DNA of 7,325 nt from Planctomycetaceae bacterium (lineage in GTDB: Bacteria > Planctomycetota > MHYJ01 > SBBU01): assembly GCA_005239585.1 (NCBI GenBank), contig SBBU01000350.1, positions 1-7,325 of the forward strand, in the 5' to 3' direction. A model generated the notes under the pieces. That model was not told where the DNA came from and did no database searches. It was given only the letters and a program-made list of their open reading frames with translations. Below, piece by piece: positions 1 to 5,649 of this stretch; position 1 is the stretch's first letter; each line of letters begins with the position of its first letter. The translations under genes and the position numbers were made by a program.

Positions 1-2
1 GG

Positions 3-1025
3 TGCATCTCCGTGTACGACAGACACGATAACCTCATAAAGGAATTTGGAAAGACGACCGATCATAAAACAACAGAGACGGTCTTGCCTATCCACATTGA
101 AGCGGAGCCTGTTGGGACCGTCCGCGTCAAGGCTAAAGGAGCTGAGGATGTTGCGAAGATGGTGATGAAACTCCTAGACATTGCTTACCGTCGATTCCAA
201 ATGGCTTCTGTTTATCGGGCAACAACTACAGATAACTATGAGCAGTTAGTAGATAACAATCGGAAGCTTCAGGAACTGACGCTTTCCCTTGAAGAGCAGG
301 TACGTGTCCGTACGCGTGAGCTAGACGAGGCGCATACCCGCCTAGCACGTGAAGAGAAGGTAGCTGCCATAAGCCGACTTGCGGCTGGAGTGGCTCACGA
401 ACTGAATACTCCGTTGGCCTGTGTACGCAGCAATCTGCAAGTTCTCTTAGAAACGATTCCTGATAAAGGAGAAATTATGCAGATCCTGCGCGAATCCAAG
501 GAAATGACAGATCGTGCCGCGGAAATCGTGCGGGATTTGAGCGGTTTCTCTCATATGTTCGATCAAGGAAAAACTGAGCTGGATCTCAACGTAGAGATTG
601 ACAGAGTACTCAGGCGAATAGAGTTCCCAAAGGGGATACTAATTGAAAAAGATTACGGGGCACTGCCGCGAACGACCGGTGACGGGCAACATCTTGGTTT
701 AGCGTTGTTACATCTGTTAGAGAACGCGAGCGACGCGGTGCAGAACCAAGGGCGGATCCGTATCACGACCCTCGTTGAGGACAACTTTGTTGTTATCCTC
801 ATTCACGACAGTGGTCCAGGAATTCCGCCTGAAATCATGGGGAAGGTCTTTGATCCCTTCTTCACCACCAAGGACGTCAATAAGGGAAAAGGACTGGGTC
901 TCACCGTAGCGAGGGACGTCATATTAGCCCATGGAGGAACCTTGGCACTAGAATGTCCTCCGAATAATGGTACTATAGCACGTCTCAGAATACCCCTAGC
1001 AAAACAGGAGGTCAATAAGATATGA
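3..1025 (+). CDS. Soluble sensor histidine kinase (5' end outside window)
   Basis: This is an ATP-dependent autophosphorylating histidine kinase. The frame is open to the left window edge and the GTG at 12 has no Shine-Dalgarno, so the true start lies upstream. Counting from codon 12: a mixed alpha/beta sensory remnant at about 1-65 (a VYDRHDNLIKEFG stretch, then LPIHIEAEPVGTVRV, loosely like CdaR/GAF-type ligand folds); a coiled coil at 75-118; the H-box AAGVAHELNTPL with phospho-acceptor His129; and the HATPase domain with N-box LLENASDAV (Asn238), G1 DSGPGIP (266-272), F-box DPFFTTK (281-287) and G2 GKGLGL (292-297). All catalytic motifs are intact, so it should be active. No membrane segment is visible in the part seen, so a cytoplasmic location is inferred. 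Its TGA overlaps the ATG of the receiver-ATPase fusion, which makes that protein the obvious phosphotransfer partner. Family assignment is secure; the input signal is unknown. Confidence 0.93.
   Translation, partial: CISVYDRHDNLIKEFGKTTDHKTTETVLPIHIEAEPVGTVRVKAKGAEDVAKMVMKLLDIAYRRFQMASVYRATTTDNYEQLVDNNRKLQELTLSLEEQVRVRTRELDEAHTRLAREEKVAAISRLAAGVAHELNTPLACVRSNLQVLLETIPDKGEIMQILRESKEMTDRAAEIVRDLSGFSHMFDQGKTELDLNVEIDRVLRRIEFPKGILIEKDYGALPRTTGDGQHLGLALLHLLENASDAVQNQGRIRITTLVEDNFVVILIHDSGPGIPPEIMGKVFDPFFTTKDVNKGKGLGLTVARDVILAHGGTLALECPPNNGTIARLRIPLAKQEVNKI
1006..1012 (+). promoter_or_regulatory. Ribosome binding site of the receiver-ATPase gene
   Basis: A full-consensus AGGAGGT lies inside the last codons of the upstream kinase gene, 9 nt before the ATG at 1022. 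It fixes the start of the fusion gene. Together with the ATGA stop/start overlap it indicates translational coupling of kinase and target. Confidence 0.85.
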
Positions 1026-3454
1026 CGCTTGCAGGTCGTTTCCTAGGGCAAACTTCAGAACAAGTTCCTCTGGAGAAAGATCCCTCAAAGCAACCCACCG
1101 TAACAGAGCAGCAACCATTTACCCTCCTTTTTGTAGATGATGAACCCAGTGTACTCTCCGCTCTCAAGCGGGTCTTTAGAAATGAATCGTACCGGATCTT
1201 GACAGCATCCAATGGAGCAGAAGCGCTCCAACTTCTTGAGAAAGAGCCCGTACAACTTATTTTAAGCGACCACCGGATGACGGGCATGACCGGAGCTGAG
1301 CTCTTGACCGCCATACGCCAGAAATGGCCTGAGACAATACGGCTTATGCTTACCGGCTATGCTGACGTCCAGTCGATTATGGGGGCAGTCGAGAGTGGTG
1401 CGGTATTCAAATTTCTGACAAAGCCATGGATCGACGAGGATCTGCGGGTTACGGTAGCACGAGGGCTGGATCAATATCGTCTCCAGAAAGAAGTACGCGC
1501 CCTGCGTGCACAAAATCTCCAACAAGAAGAGCGAATCAAGTCTTTTTCATCCCTCTTTCGCCAGGAAAGTTTGTTGTTGGCAAGTCTTCTTTTACGTCAT
1601 AAGAAAATCACCAAAAAACAGCATGATGAAGCTGTGAGCGAGCATCGTAAGACGTCCGATCTGATGTATAGTGTATTGCTTCGCAAGGGTATGGCCAATG
1701 AACGCCTTCTTATGGATATGCTTCAAGAATCCTTAAAAATTAAAGTCGCTGACCTGAGTGAAGTTCAGGCTTCTCCGGCCATTGCAGTACTTCTGCCTGC
1801 TGAATTCTGCCGAGAGAACCTGCTCCTACCATTGAAATTAAATGGTCAAGAACTGACCATCGCCATGGCTGACCCCTCAGATATTCTTAAAAGGGATAAC
1901 CTTGAATTGGTCACCGGTCTCCGGATCAAAGTGGTTCTAGCAACGGGTTCGCAGATAGAAAAGAAGATCGAACAAGTATACGGAGTAGCTCGTACCACTG
2001 TGGAAAGGCCGAGAGATCCGATCGATACAGATATCGACGTTGAAATCGAGGAAGAGGAAGACGCAGATGTCAGTGAGTTGTTACGCTCTTCTGAGATCCC
2101 GTCGGTAGTACGAATTGTAAACGCAATGTTTGCAGAGGCGCTGAACCGAGGTGCCAGCGATATCCATATCGAACCAAAACTTAAGAATACCCTAGTTCGC
2201 TTCCGGGTCGATGGACTGCTTAGCGAACGTATGCAGCTACCGGCAGAGATTCATAACGGCATTACCTCACGAATCAAAATCCTAGCCAAGCTGGATATTA
2301 CTGAGAGGCGTAAACCACAGGATGGACGCATTACGTTGAGTTCAATGGCGCGATTGGTTGATCTCAGGGTCTCAATAATCCCTACGCTCTACGGGGAAAA
2401 GGCAGTACTTCGATTGCTGGACCGTGGTGCCGCTATTAAGCAAATTGAGGATCTGGGGTTGGAAGAGGAAAATCTAAAACAAGTCCGTGTCGTCGCTCAC
2501 AAACCTCAGGGAATTATTATCTGCACTGGTCCCACTGGCGCCGGCAAAACGACCACACTTTATTCGCTACTGCGCGAGCATCAAAGCCCCTCCCGTAACT
2601 ACGGTACGATTGAAGACCCAGTCGAGTATTATATGGAAGGAGCATCTCAGGTACATATTAACGAGAAAGTGGGGCTAACCTTCCCGGTAGCACTTCGCTC
2701 GATGCTGCGTCAGGATCCGGATGTTATTCTCATTGGCGAGATGCGTGACATGGAGACAGCCCGAACTGCTTTCCAGGCCTCCATGACGGGCCACTTGGTC
2801 TTCTCCACACTTCATACCAACAACGCGGTTTCAGCAATTACCCGCTTGGTGGATATTGACGTCGCACGCTTTTTAATCGCCTCGGGTCTGGAGTGCGTAG
2901 TTGCACAACGATTGCTCCGTTCCACTTGCCCTTGGTGCCACCGTCTTGTGAAAGCCGATACAGAGGAACTACGTTTGTTAAGCCTCTCTGCCGACGAGGT
3001 CAGTACGCAGCAACGCGGTACGGGGTGTAATCGTTGTCGTGGGACCGGCTATTTAGGCCGAGTAGGAATTTTCGAAGTCCTCATAATGACTGACGACCTA
3101 CGGGAACGAATCGTTGCGGGTGCCCGTGAATCAGAGCTAGCAGAAGTTGCAAAGAATAACGGTATGAAGAGTCTCTTTGAAGACGCGATGGTGAAGGTAC
3201 ACCGTGGACAGACAACCTTGGAAGAGATTCTGCGTGTCCTTGGACCTCGTCTCTCTCCAAATCGACCATGTCTGGGCTGTAAAGCTGTTCTGGATCCCTC
3301 CTTTAACATATGTCCAGCATGTGGTTTTGTTGTTCGCCTTATATGCGACAAGTGCTCCACCCGTCTTGTGGATGGATGGAAGTATTGTCCGTCTTGCGGA
3401 GGTTCCAATCATGTCAAGTCACAGGACAAAGGTTATCGAGGTAATACCCCATGA
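1022..3454 (+). CDS. Receiver-GspE/PilB-type assembly ATPase with C-terminal double zinc ribbon
   Basis: This 810-residue fusion has four parts. (a) A CheY-like receiver at 33-150: acidic Asp39/Asp40, phospho-acceptor Asp83 (LSDHRM), Thr111, Lys134 (LTKPW). It resembles the receivers of RpfG-type regulators. (b) A linker helix, then a MshEN/T2SSE_N region at about 180-320 with the typical LTIAMADPSD segment. (c) A secretion ATPase at about 350-745: Walker A GPTGAGKTT (503-511), Asp box TIEDPVE (529-535), Walker B VILIGEMRD (568-576), His box TGHLVFSTLHTN (589-600) and the tetracysteine Zn site C636/C639/C669/C672. (d) Two zinc ribbons, C750/753/764/767 and C775/778/789/792. Family members are cytoplasmic hexamers that power pseudopilus or type IV pilus assembly. 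The catalytic set is complete, so an active motor is likely; control by phosphorylation from the overlapping kinase gene is inferred. No other pilus or secretion gene is in the window, so the machine served (pilus, type II secretion or another) is open. Confidence 0.93.
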   Translation: MTLAGRFLGQTSEQVPLEKDPSKQPTVTEQQPFTLLFVDDEPSVLSALKRVFRNESYRILTASNGAEALQLLEKEPVQLILSDHRMTGMTGAELLTAIRQKWPETIRLMLTGYADVQSIMGAVESGAVFKFLTKPWIDEDLRVTVARGLDQYRLQKEVRALRAQNLQQEERIKSFSSLFRQESLLLASLLLRHKKITKKQHDEAVSEHRKTSDLMYSVLLRKGMANERLLMDMLQESLKIKVADLSEVQASPAIAVLLPAEFCRENLLLPLKLNGQELTIAMADPSDILKRDNLELVTGLRIKVVLATGSQIEKKIEQVYGVARTTVERPRDPIDTDIDVEIEEEEDADVSELLRSSEIPSVVRIVNAMFAEALNRGASDIHIEPKLKNTLVRFRVDGLLSERMQLPAEIHNGITSRIKILAKLDITERRKPQDGRITLSSMARLVDLRVSIIPTLYGEKAVLRLLDRGAAIKQIEDLGLEEENLKQVRVVAHKPQGIIICTGPTGAGKTTTLYSLLREHQSPSRNYGTIEDPVEYYMEGASQVHINEKVGLTFPVALRSMLRQDPDVILIGEMRDMETARTAFQASMTGHLVFSTLHTNNAVSAITRLVDIDVARFLIASGLECVVAQRLLRSTCPWCHRLVKADTEELRLLSLSADEVSTQQRGTGCNRCRGTGYLGRVGIFEVLIMTDDLRERIVAGARESELAEVAKNNGMKSLFEDAMVKVHRGQTTLEEILRVLGPRLSPNRPCLGCKAVLDPSFNICPACGFVVRLICDKCSTRLVDGWKYCPSCGGSNHVKSQDKGYRGNTP

Positions 3455-3504
3455 AAACAGATCAATACCAACTAATTTCCAAAAGGTTTTTCTACCTTGG
3501 CTAA
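3451..3504 (+). CDS. 17-codon ORF coupled to the ATPase stop (gene remnant or micropeptide)
   Basis: The ATG overlaps the TGA of the ATPase gene as ATGA, the same arrangement as the previous junction. GAGGT at 3438-3442 sits 8 nt upstream. The frame reads MKTDQYQLISKRFFYLG and then TAA. This is the initiation context of a genuine third operon gene, yet it ends almost at once and AT-rich non-coding DNA follows. It could be the 5' stub of a deleted or decayed gene, a real micropeptide, or chance. I do not recognise the peptide. Translation is plausible; function is unknown. Confidence 0.35.
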   Translation: MKTDQYQLISKRFFYLG

Positions 3505-3521
3505 AATTTCTTTCCATTTCA

Positions 3522-3571
3522 AAGACTGTCATAAAGATCTTTACCACTTTAAAGTCTTACAGGATTTTTTT
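3522..3571 (+). terminator. Weak terminator-like structure in the AT-rich gap
   Basis: AAGACT (3522-3527) pairs with AGTCTT (3553-3558), enclosing the 12-nt perfect palindrome TAAAGATCTTTA (3532-3543). Seven T residues follow at 3565-3571. The stem is short and AT-rich and the T-run is 6 nt downstream, so termination of the first operon here is only a possibility. The rest of the gap up to 3625 is AT-rich. It has a TATATC stretch at 3593-3598 that could be a -10 element, but no convincing -35. Confidence 0.3.
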
Positions 3572-3625
3572 CTCCCTAAGAAGCTTGTTTTTTATATCGA
3601 GATTTGATAGGTGTTACAAAAAATT

Positions 3626-4528
3626 ATGAAAGAGCAACCTCAAAAAAATGAAGGGCAGGAGAAAGACGTTAAAACGCTGGAGGAAACGAAAAGGCAGCTC
3701 CATAAATGCCAGCTTCAATTGGTACAGTCTGAAAAGATGGCCTCGCTGGGACAACTCGCCGCTGGCGTTGCTCACGAGATAAACAATCCGGTTGCCTTTG
3801 TTCTCAGCAATCTCCGTGCCTTTTCTGATTACATGACCACCTATCGGGAGCTCCTGTTCCAATATGACAAGCTGAGCGCAGCGGTAAAAGCAGGAAACAA
3901 CTCAGATTGCCAGAAAATCATGGAGCAAATCGATCAGATGCAAAAGAAGGAGAGTCTTCAAAATTTGTTGGACGATACCGGACAGCTTCTTACAGAGTGC
4001 CAGGATGGAATGCTTTGTATCAAAGAAATCGTCGAAGGATTAAAGAGTTTTGCAAGAGCGGATGATGCCGAGCCCAAGGAGGTTAACATCAACGAGAATA
4101 TCGAAACGACTCTCAAGCTTGTCAGGAACGAAATCAAGTACCGATGCGAGGTTCATAAAAATTTTGGAGAGATTCCACCCGTCTCCTGCTACCCGGGACA
4201 GCTCAACCAGGTTTTCGCGAACCTTCTGGTCAATGCTGCTCAGGCTATTCCCGAAAAAGGTGATATCTTCATCGAGACGGAGGCGACCGATACACATGTT
4301 GTGATTCGGATTTCAGACACGGGGGTGGGGATTCCACCCGAGAATCTACCAAAGCTGTTTACACCATTTTTCACTACCAAACCGACAGGGATAGGGACAG
4401 GATTGGGACTCGCCATTTCTTATAGGATCATTCAGAGACACAAAGGGACAATAGAGGCAACAAGTAGGGAGGAAGGAGGGACGACGTTCACGATTCGTTT
4501 GCCGTTTGGTAAAGCAACAAATGAGTGA
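3626..4528 (+). CDS. Soluble sensor histidine kinase with extended dimerisation hairpin
   Basis: This is a cytoplasmic histidine kinase of about 300 residues with no membrane segment and no separate sensor domain. Counting from ATG 3626: a charged coiled coil at 10-40; the H-box AAGVAHEINNPV with His50; a lengthened helical hairpin of about 95 residues before the LKSFAR segment (near 140-145), a known variant of this class; then the HATPase domain with N-box NLLVNAAQAI (Asn203), G1 DTGVGIP (231-237), F-box TPFFTTK (246-252) and G2 GTGLGL (257-262). I chose ATG 3626 because AGGTG (3609-3613) precedes it; an in-frame GTG at 3611 would add five residues and has a poorer ribosome site. The gene overlaps the next one by 8 nt, so the receiver-PAS protein is its likely partner. 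The signal probably comes through a protein contact, since no sensor domain is present (inference). Confidence 0.93.
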   Translation: MKEQPQKNEGQEKDVKTLEETKRQLHKCQLQLVQSEKMASLGQLAAGVAHEINNPVAFVLSNLRAFSDYMTTYRELLFQYDKLSAAVKAGNNSDCQKIMEQIDQMQKKESLQNLLDDTGQLLTECQDGMLCIKEIVEGLKSFARADDAEPKEVNINENIETTLKLVRNEIKYRCEVHKNFGEIPPVSCYPGQLNQVFANLLVNAAQAIPEKGDIFIETEATDTHVVIRISDTGVGIPPENLPKLFTPFFTTKPTGIGTGLGLAISYRIIQRHKGTIEATSREEGGTTFTIRLPFGKATNE

Positions 4529-5315
4529 GAGAACAATTCTTTGTGTTGATGATGAAGCCAACATCCTCAGTTCTTTGAAACGTCTCTTTCGGAACGAGGA
4601 TTATAAGCTGCTTACAGCCATGAGTGCAAAGGATGGACTCTCTGTCCTCGAAAATCAACCCGTCCATGTTGTAATTTCCGATTACATGATGCCCGGCATG
4701 ACCGGAACAGAATTCCTCTATGCCGTGAAGCAGAGATTTCCCAACACCGTGCGCGTCATCCTTTCGGGCTATGCGGATCTGCAAGCAGTCCTTGAAGCAA
4801 TCAACAAGGGAGCGGTTTTCCGTTTCCTAACGAAACCTTGGGGTGATGAAGAACTTAAAGTATCCGTCCGACAATGCCTGGCACAATATGATCTTATTCA
4901 GCAAAATCACGATCTCATCTCACAAATCAAATCTCAGAATGAAGAAATGAACAAGTTGAACAATCATTTACAAAAAGTTGTTGAGAGGCAGAAGCAATCT
5001 CTGGAACTGTTCAGGGGAATGTCAGAACAAATTCCTGTCCCGATAATTGGGATAAATCAGGAGGGAACGATTATCTTTGTCACGAAAAAAGTCACGGAGG
5101 TCTTCCCCTTATTGAGCAAAGTAACTTCTGGCGACGATGTAAAGGGATCTCTCCCTCCCCCCATAGTTGAGGCTCTTAAAGATAAGCTAGGAGGAAGCAC
5201 GCCGGTGGCCCCATTGCAGTTCCACCACGATGGACAACAATTCTATTTGCCTACCACGCCCCTAAAAGAGCGTAGGGCGCTTAGTGGGTACATTCTTGTA
5301 TTGAAATCGAGTTAG
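4521..5315 (+). CDS. Response regulator: receiver plus coiled coil plus PAS-like domain
   Basis: A 264-residue single-receiver regulator. Counting from ATG 4521: the receiver at 5-125 has acidic Asp10/Asp11, phospho-acceptor Asp54 (ISDYMMPGMTG), Ser82 and Lys105 (LTKPW). A coiled coil at about 125-163 leads to a PAS-like fold at about 165-264 (IPVPIIGINQEGTIIFVTKK, then a two-stranded ending). No helix-turn-helix, GGDEF, EAL or HD-GYP module is present, so the output should be a protein contact or ligand-modulated signalling, not DNA binding. The start lies inside the end of the kinase gene (ATGAGTGA overlap) without a good Shine-Dalgarno, which suggests coupled re-initiation; an in-frame TTG at 4506 is the alternative. 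The receiver matches that of the upstream ATPase fusion at roughly 60 of about 118 aligned positions by eye. The receiver call is firm; the PAS call is moderately sure. Confidence 0.9.
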   Translation: MSERTILCVDDEANILSSLKRLFRNEDYKLLTAMSAKDGLSVLENQPVHVVISDYMMPGMTGTEFLYAVKQRFPNTVRVILSGYADLQAVLEAINKGAVFRFLTKPWGDEELKVSVRQCLAQYDLIQQNHDLISQIKSQNEEMNKLNNHLQKVVERQKQSLELFRGMSEQIPVPIIGINQEGTIIFVTKKVTEVFPLLSKVTSGDDVKGSLPPPIVEALKDKLGGSTPVAPLQFHHDGQQFYLPTTPLKERRALSGYILVLKSS

Positions 5316-5428
5316 AGAGTCTCCCTTCGGCACCGCACTTTGCTCCTCAATATGGCCAATATTATCTTCAGCACAAACAGGATTTGTATTGATTCGCGGC
5401 ATTGTCTGGCTTTTGTCCTTGCCCCGCT

Positions 5429-5464
5429 CCGCAGCCAGTCCTTCCTCAGAAGGACTGGCTGCGG
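5429..5464 (+). terminator. Perfect 16-bp hairpin after the second kinase/regulator pair
   Basis: CCGCAGCCAGTCCTTC (5429-5444) pairs perfectly with its complement at 5449-5464 around the 4-nt loop CTCA. It lies 114 nt past the stop of the receiver-PAS gene and is GC-rich, as an intrinsic terminator stem should be. No T-run follows on either strand, so termination is uncertain. An RNA-stabilising hairpin, an attenuation element or a palindromic repeat unit are alternatives. Confidence 0.5.
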
Positions 5465-5472
5465 CCTATATT

Positions 5473-5478
5473 AGGAGG
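5473..5478 (+). promoter_or_regulatory. Consensus ribosome binding site of a 19-codon ORF
   Basis: AGGAGG lies 6 nt before the ATG at 5485 and 9 nt after the perfect hairpin. It is a better ribosome site than those of the three downstream or nearby large genes at 3626, 4521 and 5650, which makes initiation here credible. Confidence 0.5.
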
Positions 5479-5484
5479 CAAATA

Positions 5485-5544
5485 ATGACTATGAAAAGTC
5501 GTCACTACAAGACTGTTCCGCGTATTTTCTCGAGGCCTTTCTAG
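5485..5544 (+). CDS. 19-residue basic micropeptide or leader peptide
   Basis: ATG with optimal Shine-Dalgarno spacing encodes MTMKSRHYKTVPRIFSRPF followed by TAG. Six of the 19 residues are Lys or Arg and there are no acidic residues. The stop codon touches the first strand of a set of competing GC-rich pairings (5544-5587), a geometry seen in leader-peptide attenuators. No run of a single regulatory amino acid is present, so classic amino-acid attenuation is unlikely. It may also be the stub of a lost gene. The translation signal is good; function is unknown. Confidence 0.4.
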   Translation: MTMKSRHYKTVPRIFSRPF

Positions 5545-5605
5545 GGGCGTCAGTGCCCCGATTACGGGGCAACTGCGGAAGCGGGGCTAGCGAGTATCAT
5601 TTTTT
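5544..5605 (+). promoter_or_regulatory. Candidate structured leader with competing stems and T-run
   Basis: GCCCC at 5555-5559 has three possible partners: GGGGC 5544-5548, GGGGC 5566-5570 and GGGGC 5583-5587. The best is CAGTGCCCCG (5551-5560) with CGGGGC-A-ACTG (5565-5575), a 10-bp stem with one bulged A and the loop ATTA. Six T residues lie at 5600-5605, but 12 nt beyond the last arm, so this is not a standard terminator. A switchable 5' leader for the exported HEAT-repeat gene is inferred from position alone. Confidence 0.35.
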
Positions 5606-5649
5606 GCTGTCAAACGATTGCTCTCTGTAAAACGTCAAATAGTAGAGAA

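Larger units (their letters stand above)
5316..5649. other. Intergenic region of about 330 nt with structured leader
   Basis: No long ORF on either strand looks real here. The first 110 nt show nothing clear. After that come a perfect hairpin (5429-5464), a 19-codon ORF behind a consensus Shine-Dalgarno (5473-5544), a GC-rich block with competing stems (5544-5587) and a T6 run (5600-5605). A possible but weak promoter before the HEAT gene is TTGCTG (5604-5609) with TAAAAC (5628-5633), 18 nt apart. No tRNA or riboswitch family that I can name is convincingly present. Confidence 0.6.

Noticed and set aside
803..1525. Minus-strand ORFs opposite the first kinase and the receiver domain
   Set aside because: They lie opposite strongly conserved kinase and receiver motifs, have no recognisable content and no ribosome sites.
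3049..3412. Overlapping minus-strand ORFs opposite the ATPase C-terminus
   Set aside because: They are antisense shadows of the zinc-ribbon region with no family features.
3569..3598. Promoter for the second kinase at TATATC 3593-3598
   Set aside because: No acceptable -35 hexamer at 16-18 nt; kept only as a remark.
3204..3629. 141-codon + strand ORF running out of the ATPase gene
   Set aside because: It lies mostly in another frame of the zinc-ribbon coding region, with a tail of AT-rich low-complexity residues and no ribosome site; a shadow.
5407..5422. Possible sigma-54 promoter (TGGC ... TTGC)
   Set aside because: The GG-to-GC spacing is 11 nt instead of 10, and the site lies before the strong hairpin, far from the HEAT gene.
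5576..5595. Similarity of GGAAGCGGGGCTAGCGAG to the 3' arm of c-di-GMP-I riboswitches
   Set aside because: The required upstream GGGCAAACC and GGACGCAAAGCC elements are absent; likely chance.
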